Part shown: positions 17,501 through 25,391 of the stretch, piece by piece
Layout: each line of letters starts with the position of its first letter
Numbering within the stretch: position 1 is the first letter of the stretch
DNA from: Marinihelvus sp942491555
Lineage (GTDB): Bacteria; Pseudomonadota; Gammaproteobacteria; Xanthomonadales; SZUA-36
Direction: 5' to 3'
DNA length: 64,000 nt
Assembly (NCBI GenBank): GCA_942491555.1
Contig: CALOBN010000006.1
Location: 1 to 64,000, forward strand
Program-made: the position numbers and the translations under genes
Notes under the pieces: model-generated
The model's input: the letters and a program-made list of their open reading frames with translations, nothing else
The model's database searches: none
Told to the model about the DNA's origin: nothing

Positions 17501-20099
17501 GGAAAAGGCCTTTTGCGGTTTCACCTTTACCAACACGGGCAACTTCGGTTGCCGCCCCGGCCAGTTCTTCAGCCCCCAGGGCATCGACTTCGACCTGCGC
17601 GATAACCTTTACGTGGCCGATGGGGCCAACGAACGCATCCAGCGCTTTACCCCGGACGGCTTCTTCGCCGGTGAAGCCGAGTCCGCCTGCGATGGCAGTT
17701 GCTTCGTACTGGGTGATTTCGGCAACCCAAAGGATGTATCGGTTAATTCGGGGCAGTTCTATATTCTTGACCCGGCGACCAACCTGCTGCACGTCTCCTC
17801 GCTGACGCCGTTCACGGATATCGGGCCGGACTGGGCCGAGCTGGTGTACCAGTCGAACAATGATTTCGCGTGCATTGACAGCGCCGACTGCATCGATAAT
17901 TTTGCCTTCAGTGTCAGCGACGGCGTGCGCGATCAGGACACCGGCCTGCCGATGCGGTCGGCACCCGCCACCGTTGAAGTCGAGGTCTCGCGCAACTTCC
18001 GTCCGCCGGTGGCGACACCAGGGCTGGTCTCGGTGGTCCTGGAAGATGCACTGACGCCGATACTGCTCGACGGGGCGGAGCTCGACCCGCTCGATTCGCT
18101 GAGTTTCAGGCTGTTCGATGGCCCGCAGAACGGCACCGTGAACATCGTCGGTGATTTCGCCCGCTACCGGCCTGACCCGGATTTTGTTGGCCAAGACAGC
18201 TTCTCGTTCACGGCTTTCGACGGCCTCGCTGAATCAGCACCGGAAATCCTGGAAGTAACCGTTCTGAACCTGAACGACAGGCCGCAGGTCAGCCCGATTG
18301 AGGACATGACCGCCGGCGTCGGATTCCCCTTCCAGCTGAGCAGCGACTTCAGCGACCCCGATACGGGTGAGGCCCACCTGCTGGTGGTGAACTGGGGTGA
18401 CGGCACGGTCGAGCCGGAGGGTGAAATTGATGCCAACGGCGAGGCGACCGGCCCCTTGCTGGATGAGACCGGAATCGGACTCGGGCGCATCACGGCAGAT
18501 CATGTGTACACCGCGCCTGGCGTGCGCACGCTGGAGGTGTGCGTCACCGACCAGGTGGACGATTCAGGCGTCACCAAGCTACCAACGGTCAACTCGCTGA
18601 CTGACTGCGTTCAGGCGGTCGTCGACGTCATTGATGTCGTGGACCTGGCGCTGGGCGTTACGCCGTCCAGGGAAACCGCCCTGCCCGGCCAGCTTCTGAG
18701 CTATGACTTTGAGGTGCGCAACCTGCCGCCAGCAGCCGGAAATGGCCAGATCGCGACGGGCGTACAGCTTGAAGTCCGTTTATCTTCCTACCTGGATGAA
18801 TCGAGCATCTCGATTGTTGGTGCCGGCTGCACGCGCGATGCTTATATCGTGACCTGCAATTTCGGCACCCTGGGTGTCGGCAATACGGATGACCTGAGGG
18901 TCACCGCCCAGGTTCCTTTTGATATCGGCCCGGGCGTGATGCTGCGCACCAGGGCCGAGGCGCGCCTCAATGAGCCCGACCAGACCCCGGACAACAGCCT
19001 GGTGCAATTGACGCCGGTGGTGAACCCGGGTGACCACTATGTCGGCACGACCGACAAGGCCTGGCTGGATAAGCCGGACGTTAATCCGTCCGATGGTATC
19101 TGCGCGAGCGAGGATGGAGTCTGTACCTTGCGTGCGGCCATCGAACAATCCAATGCGACTCCGGGGCTACAGGTCATCGTGCTGGGCGGTGGGGTCTATC
19201 GCCTGGAGGAAAACCTGCCGAGGGTTGAGGACGACCTGGTGATCCTGGGCAGCGGACCGGATGTCACGATTATCGACGGGACCGATCGGGGTGTCGCATT
19301 AAACGTGCAACCCACCGGCAGCCTGCGCATTGAAGACCTCACCATTGCCAATACGGTTGGGCCCGCACTCAATGTTTATGGGCCGACCACGGTACGCCGT
19401 GTGCGCTTTACCAACAACTACGCCCGATCCTTCTTTGGCGGGGCTATTCTTAATGCGAATCACCTGGATCTGCGCGATGTCACCTTTGACGGCAACCGCA
19501 GCGATAACGACGGTGGCGCGGTCTGGAATGGCAGCAACTCGACCAGCACCATGGTGAATGTCACGGCCGTGGGCAACATCAACAGTGCGTTTGCCTTCAC
19601 CGGCGGCACGCATTCCTTGACCAATGTAACGATCACCGGCAATACGGGCGGTGCTTTCTGGGAAGAGAACGCCGCGGCACTCAACACCTACGGCAGCAAC
19701 ACCGTGGTCACCCTGACCAACACCGCCCTGATCGGCAACCGCATCGGCCCGGTCGGTGGTGCGCCCAACTGCTCGGTACAGACCGGCAGTCAATTAATCT
19801 CCGGTGGTAACAACCTGTTTGGAGACCTGGCCGGTTGCAACATCAGCCTGCAGCCCTCCGACCTTCAGGCGACAGACGCCCTGTTACTGCCGGCCGCCAA
19901 TAACGGCGGCGGGATGCTGACCATGAAACCACGGCCAGGCAGCCCGCTGATTGACAACGGCTCTGCATCGGCATGCCCGGGTAGCGACGCACGTGGCGTG
20001 TCGCGCCCCGAGGACGGGAACGGGGACGAGGTGGCCCGGTGCGACATCGGTGCGTTCGAGTTGCGCTCGAATATGATGTTCAGCGATGGTTTCGAGTGA
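14586..20099 (+). CDS. Giant secreted multidomain protein 1 (Ig-like, beta-propeller, PKD-like, CSLREA, beta-helix)
   Basis: ATG 14586 follows GGAGGGGG and starts a Sec signal (MRYFTLFGSLVVSGLAFAAS), giving 1,837 residues. In order: a unique N-terminal part with Cys pairs; HYR/Ig-like strands (about 15,880-16,440; HEVTWTATDASGNSSQ); a boundary phrase GFFVAPLYPYFVEDYRIE; an NHL-like propeller (about 16,730-17,830; NLYVADGANERIQRFTPDGF); a cadherin-like domain (about 18,000-18,270; PDFVGQDSFSFTAFDG); a PKD-like domain (VNWGDGT to DHVYTAPGVRTLEV); a DUF11-like domain; a CSLREA segment (about 19,090-19,160; ICASEDGVCTLRAAIEQSN); and a right-handed beta-helix. It ends MMFSDGFE. It is paralogous to 34783-39099, which lacks the CSLREA and helix parts. 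Likely exported, on the surface or released, in adhesion or substrate binding; no catalytic motif is visible. Confidence 0.8.
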   Translation: MRYFTLFGSLVVSGLAFAASPDKQAVSGELRTLNLAVEKASSYQDADALILPESLNILELHQGRVRLSGTEGLNLSFEKPLKTFAATLDDPQQDSVYELRWYRDQYELGVQRFAPAALGLPDVRPIIGGRVAIETDEPFDRVELKEIHGRTSGDDEFVSEIQAGLANSNDTQTKNLLAFACQLPLGLAYNVSFAAGLLAIDPVNAKIADYAGYTTNLALKFCDTVLEPPPNLTSRVPDGVCSASLEQEHLVAEYENALGVPLVWEYDWGELGTPLVYHHNTEVEVGAYFGTPTPPDSGTLDLKILLEDLALTADATDLIYEECKADGSVATSQLNGTGKEYACPFVEGRRIDFPVGRNTVLWRANTKVGPLDLVPLSVVLLPAGAKLEPYKRALERILQVASVGADTYLLNGWRWGHVHDAYQTVTIFDEVPPTITPQPVDQSRITTSLVNNVINVQIEADEPGGVSRRNYDRILQRMYAVSDACDRPVTFNPEFPNDALRTFWPVSTASQDNSFTITWKARDPGPNFGDLPNETTTTMHVEVVDIRAPAIVPPPDIVEITSGQVSDLGQPLVFDFVDLDPLITNDASLPLGAGLHEVTWTATDASGNSSQAVQIVNIKDSNTDPAAIALQGANRPDAISFEPTTLRLTGDDPDNDPLRFYIEAFPQDGFFVAPLYPYFVEDYRIERSASDAELTAACTGPGGVGSAPGFDLNFPSEPSYITVNDAGTTFVLDRGYINCSALFRDGFRRDQRIATFDADGGLLNSNTRDIGDNDYSDVIVDQVRALIYATSTSGSGSSFIRILDFDLNVVESFGLNNIRNRDTNRCNPLGPDGPCEIRNARSALIDELGILYVMDNDGLIYGLVKDGNQVKFVDYVTDDVTGGGSFVRADQLAMDSQGNLYASRNNRIYKYRGSEIGGDGQAYPGWLLGWMGRCDTDLAPGDEAVCDVANRRSMGYSCTDELCGITDQATVEEKAFCGFTFTNTGNFGCRPGQFFSPQGIDFDLRDNLYVADGANERIQRFTPDGFFAGEAESACDGSCFVLGDFGNPKDVSVNSGQFYILDPATNLLHVSSLTPFTDIGPDWAELVYQSNNDFACIDSADCIDNFAFSVSDGVRDQDTGLPMRSAPATVEVEVSRNFRPPVATPGLVSVVLEDALTPILLDGAELDPLDSLSFRLFDGPQNGTVNIVGDFARYRPDPDFVGQDSFSFTAFDGLAESAPEILEVTVLNLNDRPQVSPIEDMTAGVGFPFQLSSDFSDPDTGEAHLLVVNWGDGTVEPEGEIDANGEATGPLLDETGIGLGRITADHVYTAPGVRTLEVCVTDQVDDSGVTKLPTVNSLTDCVQAVVDVIDVVDLALGVTPSRETALPGQLLSYDFEVRNLPPAAGNGQIATGVQLEVRLSSYLDESSISIVGAGCTRDAYIVTCNFGTLGVGNTDDLRVTAQVPFDIGPGVMLRTRAEARLNEPDQTPDNSLVQLTPVVNPGDHYVGTTDKAWLDKPDVNPSDGICASEDGVCTLRAAIEQSNATPGLQVIVLGGGVYRLEENLPRVEDDLVILGSGPDVTIIDGTDRGVALNVQPTGSLRIEDLTIANTVGPALNVYGPTTVRRVRFTNNYARSFFGGAILNANHLDLRDVTFDGNRSDNDGGAVWNGSNSTSTMVNVTAVGNINSAFAFTGGTHSLTNVTITGNTGGAFWEENAAALNTYGSNTVVTLTNTALIGNRIGPVGGAPNCSVQTGSQLISGGNNLFGDLAGCNISLQPSDLQATDALLLPAANNGGGMLTMKPRPGSPLIDNGSASACPGSDARGVSRPEDGNGDEVARCDIGAFELRSNMMFSDGFE

Positions 20100-20190
20100 G
20101 TGCGGATGGCACATGCCAACACACAGTGCCGGGGCATGATGGTGATTAATGATGCGCAGCCGGCCCCGAGGACCCAGGCACTGGAAACCT

Positions 20191-22563
20191 TCAGGGCATG
20201 ACCACAGGTTTGAGTGGCCAGACCCACGGCAGCAAAATGGCCGTAATCACCCCGACCAGAACCGTCAGCGGCAAGCCCAGCTTGAGATAGTCAGTGAACC
20301 GGTAACCTCCCGGGCCCATGATCAAAAGATTAGCCGGGTGCGAGACCGGGCTGGCGAAACTGGCCGAGGCCGCAATGGCCACCGCCATCATCGCGGTTTG
20401 CGGTTGCACGCCCAGGTCTGCCGATGCCGTCATTACGATAGGGCCCATCAACACGACCAGGGCTGCGGTGGGAACAAACAGGGTCGCCAGCGCCGTGATG
20501 ATGTAGAACGCAAAAATAATGGCCATCGGCCCTGAATCGCGCATCAATTCGAGCACGCTGTTCGCGAGGTAGGCCGCACCACCCGTGGACTCCAGTGCGA
20601 TGCCAAGCGGCAGCATCCCGGCAATCAGGAAAATGGAGCGCCATTCAATGGAGCGGTAGGCCTCATCCATGGTCAGACATTTCATCAAAACCATCAATGC
20701 AGCGCCCACCACGGACGCCACTGAGATGGGCAGCAAACCGGTCAGGGTGGACAATACGACGCCGCCAAGGATGATCGCCGCGGCGGTTGCCTTGGACGTC
20801 TGCTCCGTCGGCTGGCTCAAAGGCGTGAGCACCAGGAAATCAGGGTCAGACTGGAGCTGCAACAGCTTCTCTCGCGGCCCCATCAGCAGAAAGGCATCAC
20901 CGGACCTGAGCTGCATCCCGTTAAGCTCGCTGCGATAGGCTCTGCCGTTGCGCCAGATCGCCAGCAACTCCAAACCGTATTTACGCTCAATCTGGGCGTC
21001 GCCGACGGTGACATCAGCCAGTTCAGAGCGTGGCGCCAGGGTGGCTTCAACCATGGACATTTTTTCCGACTCAAGCATGCCCAGGTCAGGCGACTGGGAT
21101 TTCAGGATGGTGAACTGCTGTAAAGACCGCAGATCGTCGACCTGCTCCTCGGTGCCCCTGATCAACAGGCGATCTTCGGCCTGGACCACGGAATTGAGGC
21201 CGGGAACAACGTTCAGCTGGCCTTCGCGGAAAAGTCCCAACAAGGTGAAGTCAAACAAGTCACCAAAGCCACTGTGCTCCAGGGTCTCCCCGACCAGCGA
21301 GGAATCTGCGTGAATGCGGATGGTAAAAACCTGTTGTGGCAATTCATATGCCACGGTCAGCATGGACTCATCCACTTCGTAGCATTCATCGAAGTTGTGG
21401 GAGTTCTCGAGCAGCTCGAGTGCAGCTTTGCCGCCCTGCACCAGTAAGCGATCGCCCGCTTTCAGACTCACTTCCGGCAAGTCGTCCAGGTGGAACTGAT
21501 CGCCACGACGCATGCCCAGCAAATTGCCCTGGTAACGTTCCCGGAAAATTTTCGGGTCCGGTGCCAGGTCGATAATGCTGGCTAACTCAGCCACGCGCAC
21601 TTCAAATATCAATACTTCGCTTGAAACCAGGTCATCGATTACAGACGATTCTCCGGAAACAATTAACTCACTCCAGAAGCGCAAGCGGTCCAGGCGTTCG
21701 ACCCGACCCTGCACAAGCAGTTGTTGACCGGCTTCCAGGACCGTGTCCGGGGAAGGCAATAAAGTGTGTTGTCCGTCCTTCACCGAGGCAATTACTTTCA
21801 GACCGGCACTCGTGGCCAACCGGCTTTCTGCAATGGTCTGTCCAACGAGCATTGAACCTTGCGGCACACCCAGCAGAAAACTGCGTTCGGACAGCCCGTA
21901 GCGCCATTGCAAATCACCCGCAAAACTGCGCTCCTTTTCAATCAGCGGTGAACGCTTGGGCAACAGGTGGCGCCCGGCAAACTGGAAAAACAGGATGCCA
22001 AAAATCAGGATGGGAACACCCACCAGGGAAAAGTCGAACAAGCTGAAGGTTTCATAGCCCGCTTGCGCCAGCATGGCACTAACCAGCAGGTTGGGCGGCG
22101 TGCCAATCATGGTGGTCAGACCACCCAGCAGGGTGCCAAATGCCATGGGCATGAGCACGCGCGAGGGTGATATGCCGGTCGTCCGGCAGATATCCATGGC
22201 CACCGGCAGTAACAATGCCGCGACCCCGATATTGTTCATAAACGCTGACATTACTGCCGCCAGCGCGGTAACCACCGCGACCAGCCGCGCCTCGCCCTGC
22301 CCGGCCAGTTGCAACACCTTGCTGCCCAGGCGGTTGGCAATGCCCGTATTGGACAGGCCCTGGCTGATAATGAACATGGCCCAGACGGTGATGACCGCCG
22401 GATTACTGAAACCGGAAAAAGCCTCCTGAGCGCTTACCAGGCCGGTGACCGCCAGGCTGCCCAGCACCAGCAACGCCACCAGGTCGACCCGCAGGCGCTC
22501 GGTAATAAACAGCGCCAGGGAGGCCAGAAGCACGAGGTAAACAAAAGCAATCTGGATGGTCAT
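20191..22563 (-). CDS. SLC13-type permease with two RCK_C (TrkA-C) domains
   Basis: This 790-residue inner-membrane transporter has two hydrophobic halves flanking a soluble middle. The first half has NPAVITVWAMFIISQGLSNT and the DASS signature region MIGTPPNLLVSAML. The middle (about residues 200-560) holds two to three TrkA-C-like regulatory units, with the repeating phrase A-G-[QD]-[QR]-LLVQG. The second half has a matching ALVVLMGPIVMTASADLG and ends with a hydrophobic helix. SLC13 members move divalent anions (sulfate, C4-dicarboxylate) with Na+; versions with central RCK_C domains are often annotated as sulfur transporters, but the substrate cannot be read here. The gene converges on the giant-protein gene with a 91-bp gap. 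No partner gene is adjacent. Confidence 0.85.
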   Translation of the reverse strand: MTIQIAFVYLVLLASLALFITERLRVDLVALLVLGSLAVTGLVSAQEAFSGFSNPAVITVWAMFIISQGLSNTGIANRLGSKVLQLAGQGEARLVAVVTALAAVMSAFMNNIGVAALLLPVAMDICRTTGISPSRVLMPMAFGTLLGGLTTMIGTPPNLLVSAMLAQAGYETFSLFDFSLVGVPILIFGILFFQFAGRHLLPKRSPLIEKERSFAGDLQWRYGLSERSFLLGVPQGSMLVGQTIAESRLATSAGLKVIASVKDGQHTLLPSPDTVLEAGQQLLVQGRVERLDRLRFWSELIVSGESSVIDDLVSSEVLIFEVRVAELASIIDLAPDPKIFRERYQGNLLGMRRGDQFHLDDLPEVSLKAGDRLLVQGGKAALELLENSHNFDECYEVDESMLTVAYELPQQVFTIRIHADSSLVGETLEHSGFGDLFDFTLLGLFREGQLNVVPGLNSVVQAEDRLLIRGTEEQVDDLRSLQQFTILKSQSPDLGMLESEKMSMVEATLAPRSELADVTVGDAQIERKYGLELLAIWRNGRAYRSELNGMQLRSGDAFLLMGPREKLLQLQSDPDFLVLTPLSQPTEQTSKATAAAIILGGVVLSTLTGLLPISVASVVGAALMVLMKCLTMDEAYRSIEWRSIFLIAGMLPLGIALESTGGAAYLANSVLELMRDSGPMAIIFAFYIITALATLFVPTAALVVLMGPIVMTASADLGVQPQTAMMAVAIAASASFASPVSHPANLLIMGPGGYRFTDYLKLGLPLTVLVGVITAILLPWVWPLKPVVMP

Positions 22564-22934
22564 CAGGTCATGGTTCCAAAAGTCCAGGCAATGGATTCGT
22601 CCAGCACGATCTCACCAACCCCGCTTCAATTCCCGGGCACCGCTGTGCGGGTGCAGTCCCTGACCCTGTTGCGCAGATCCTTACACAACCACCCTGCTAG
22701 CCTACGCCATAAGGGCACTCAACCGCTAATGACATCTGGACAGAGGCCACTGCTTGACCGCGTATCGGCGAAAATGCTTGCAAGAAATCAGCGGATAGCA
22801 AGTATAAACCGCCTTGTTGGCCAGGCGACCAAAGGGGTCAGCTCACTCTGACCCCTTAATTTTTCAGGAACAGCAGGTGCGCTTTGAGATTGAGCTCGGA
22901 GCCGAACCTCTGGATCAGAGTCACAGCACCCGTC
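22564..22934. other. Intergenic, 5' region of the SLC13 gene and 3' end of the esterase gene
   Basis: No gene is supported. It contains the hairpin at 22832-22857 and presumably the promoter of the permease; I cannot pick out convincing -35/-10 boxes. Confidence 0.4.
22832..22857. terminator. Hairpin terminator, possibly bidirectional
   Basis: A perfect 10-bp stem AAGGGGTCAG/CTGACCCCTT encloses a 6-nt loop and is followed on the plus strand by AATTTTT. It lies about 80 bp past the stop of the minus-strand esterase gene. The T-tract is better on the plus strand, so its job as esterase terminator is not certain; similar GGGGTCAG palindromes occur as dispersed repeats in gammaproteobacteria. 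Confidence 0.5.
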
Positions 22935-23816
22935 CTAGCCCTCGAAACCGTCCTGGAAGAATGCCAAAAGCGGTTCGAACCACTCTGACCAGATACGCGC
23001 CGCTGCTCCGGGTTGGTAGACGTGTGAACTGCCTTGAACTTCAGTGAATCTCACGGGCATGACGCCGACAAACCGCTGGTCAATATGCGTAAAGGTTCGG
23101 ACACCCACTTCGACCTCCAGGATCACCGTCTCCCCCGTGCCTTGCGCGGAGTTGATCGCGCGCCAGAATGCGAGTTGTTGCAGGTCTTGCTCGTCGCGCG
23201 GTACCGATGGCACGCCAGTGCCAAAGTTTTCATTGCTGCCGCGCCAGATCCAGACCGGAATGGGCCTGGCTGGCTGACACATAGATTCGCTGGCGCCGTA
23301 GGCCGTCATCCAGCCTCCGGAAACGGGTGCGATAGCTGCAACCTCAAGGGCCCGTCTACAGGCGAACGTATTGGTCATCATCGCGCCGTTCGAGAACCCT
23401 GTCATGAATGTCACTTGAGGTGAAAGCTTGAACCTGGCGCGCAACTCCGTCAGCAGGGCCGACAGGAAGCCGAGATCGTCGGGTGCACTGCCGTCGAATG
23501 TATAGCTATTCCACGTGTAACGTTGGGCGGCCGGGTTGACCAATGTACCGCCATTGGGAAAAGCAACCGCCAGACCCTCACCTTCCACCAGGTCGGACCA
23601 GCCGGACGAACCGCTGAAGTCCAGCCCGTTGCTCAATGCTGGATGCAATGCGACAACCAGGGCAACAACCCGATTTGGATCATCGGGCTGAGCCAATATG
23701 TAGTTACGCGGCTGCCCGCCGAAATCGAGCGTTTCCTCACTGATCTGCAGCGCGCGCGAACTGCTGCCATGCGCGATCAGAGCAGCAAAAATTGTGACTC
23801 GCACCCAATTCTTCAT
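22935..23816 (-). CDS. Secreted PHB-depolymerase-like (LpqC-type) esterase
   Basis: GGAGGTG precedes a double ATG; the second, at 23816, has the better spacing and gives 293 residues. A Sec signal (MKNWVRVTIFAALIAHG) leads to an alpha/beta-hydrolase: oxyanion region ALVVALHPALSNG, nucleophile motif GFSNGAMMTN (G-x-S-x-G), a predicted acid near VWIWRGSNENFG and a His in QGSSHVYQPG. Members of this family cleave polyhydroxyalkanoate or feruloyl/acetyl esters outside the cell; the natural substrate cannot be told. The protein ends LLAFFQDGFEG, the same F-x-D-G-F-E motif seen at the end of the giant proteins. About 130 bp separate it from the upstream DUF1501 gene on the same strand. Confidence 0.75.
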   Translation of the reverse strand: MKNWVRVTIFAALIAHGSSSRALQISEETLDFGGQPRNYILAQPDDPNRVVALVVALHPALSNGLDFSGSSGWSDLVEGEGLAVAFPNGGTLVNPAAQRYTWNSYTFDGSAPDDLGFLSALLTELRARFKLSPQVTFMTGFSNGAMMTNTFACRRALEVAAIAPVSGGWMTAYGASESMCQPARPIPVWIWRGSNENFGTGVPSVPRDEQDLQQLAFWRAINSAQGTGETVILEVEVGVRTFTHIDQRFVGVMPVRFTEVQGSSHVYQPGAAARIWSEWFEPLLAFFQDGFEG

Positions 23817-23948
23817 CATCACCTCCCGGCCAAAACCTCGCAGCACAAAAATACCATGACAGCTCTTGCGCCCAATTCGGCACCTACGGCAAAGCTCATT
23901 TTCGCCGCAGCACAATTAATCGAGGCATTGCATTCTGCTTCGGGCGCT

Positions 23949-25391
23949 TTAGCCGGCAAGCAAGCCATCGAGCAGCCCGGGGGTCTCGATAACCGCCAGG
24001 GGCGCATCGGGAACCACGCGCTGCGCTGCGCCCGGTTCGCACCAGTCGGCAACCTGCGCCAGCACGCGCTCGGTTGACGTCTGACCCTTGATATCGGCGC
24101 CGCCGGTGGCCAGCGGAACCTGTCCATCGAAGTCTGCCCTCGCTTCGCGCTCGGGGAACATTTCGCCGTAGACCCCGCCCCGCACCGGCTCGCCAAACAC
24201 CAGTGAGTAGGTGCCACTGCCGTGGTCCGTGCCGGCAGTGCCGTTGGCGACCAGTTGGCGGCCAAAATCACTGGCAACGGTGAATACCAGCTGCTCACCC
24301 GCAGGTTTTTCCTGCCATGGCAGTTCGCGTACCAGGGGCATCAGGGTTGCCAGCCCGCCCTCCATGCCAAAAAGGTCGGTCAGGTTGCCGGTAATTTCGT
24401 TGTACAGGTTGTCGTGCGTGTCCCAGCCGCCGTAGCTCATGGACATGACGCGCTGGCCCAGCACATCGGGTAGCTGGCAGGCGTCATAAAGATTGCGGCA
24501 CTGCTGGGCAAATGAACCGCTGTTCAGCGTCAGGGCCTCGAGTGCTTCGGGCAGCGCGCCGCATAACGCCAGTCGCTCATCAATTCGCTGACCAAAGGCC
24601 TGCAGGGCGCCGTGATGTTCGAGGAAGGGCCGATAGACCCAGTCAGCCGGCTGCTGCGCCAGCAGCGTTTCCGAGGCGCCGCCGTACCAGGCATTCAGGG
24701 CGCGGGCCAGGGAGTTGCGCTGGCTTCCGGGTTGTACCTGCGGGTCTGTGCCGGCCAGGGACATGTCACGCATATCCTGCGCATGGATGACCTGCGCCAG
24801 GCGCTGGCCCGGCGTGGTGCCTTTGCTGAACACGGAGACCGATGAGCCGAGCTCAACCGCATTGCGGCCGTCGCCTATGGCCTCTACCAGGCGGCCGCCC
24901 CAGCCGTCACGGTCGAAATTGAGGCCTTCGAGATCCGGTACGCCGGCATCGGCGTTGAGTATCGACTGGTCATGCCGGCGGTTCTGTGAGCAGAAGGCGT
25001 TCGCGATCACCGCGACGTTGCCGGCCTCGAACTCCGCCTGCAGCCAGCCAGCCGACTGCGCAATACCAAAGGGGTAACCACCCAGCGGGTCCTGGGTAAG
25101 CAGGTATTCATTCTCGAACATGGCGGAATAGTTGGGATAGTCGCTGTCATACAGGCCCCGCCGCGCACTCCAGATCGCATTAAGGTACTCGGTATCCGGA
25201 TGACCCGGTGCCGGCATGAAAAGAAAACGAAAGTCCGCACCACCCTGCAACATCAGGTTGACCACGGTTCGCTCCAGGTCTGCCTGAATGCAGGCGTCGG
25301 CCAACACGCGGCGGGGCATCAGGGGGCTGGCACCAAGGCCGCCGGCAACGGCCACCAGGCCACAGCGGGTAAGAAAGTCACGGCGTTTCAT
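23949..25391 (-). CDS. DUF1501 exported protein
   Basis: This 480-residue protein starts with a twin-arginine-like signal (MKRRDFLTRCGLVAVAGGLG). DUF1501 proteins belong to the alkaline-phosphatase/sulfatase superfamily by fold. Visible family features are NLMLQGGADFRFLF near the start, FCSQNRRHDQSIL, SMSYGGWDTHDN and TVASDFGRQL followed by GTDHGSGTYSLVFG. The GWDTH and TDHG segments carry the probable metal ligands. Its function is unknown. It overlaps the upstream DUF1800 gene by 4 bp (ATGA), the usual arrangement of this widespread pair, so the two are translationally coupled and probably act together in the periplasm. Confidence 0.85.
   Translation of the reverse strand: MKRRDFLTRCGLVAVAGGLGASPLMPRRVLADACIQADLERTVVNLMLQGGADFRFLFMPAPGHPDTEYLNAIWSARRGLYDSDYPNYSAMFENEYLLTQDPLGGYPFGIAQSAGWLQAEFEAGNVAVIANAFCSQNRRHDQSILNADAGVPDLEGLNFDRDGWGGRLVEAIGDGRNAVELGSSVSVFSKGTTPGQRLAQVIHAQDMRDMSLAGTDPQVQPGSQRNSLARALNAWYGGASETLLAQQPADWVYRPFLEHHGALQAFGQRIDERLALCGALPEALEALTLNSGSFAQQCRNLYDACQLPDVLGQRVMSMSYGGWDTHDNLYNEITGNLTDLFGMEGGLATLMPLVRELPWQEKPAGEQLVFTVASDFGRQLVANGTAGTDHGSGTYSLVFGEPVRGGVYGEMFPEREARADFDGQVPLATGGADIKGQTSTERVLAQVADWCEPGAAQRVVPDAPLAVIETPGLLDGLLAG

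Noticed and set aside
17325..18194. A 289-codon minus-strand frame inside the first giant gene
   Set aside because: Antisense shadow; the plus strand has continuous beta-propeller and cadherin-like sequence.
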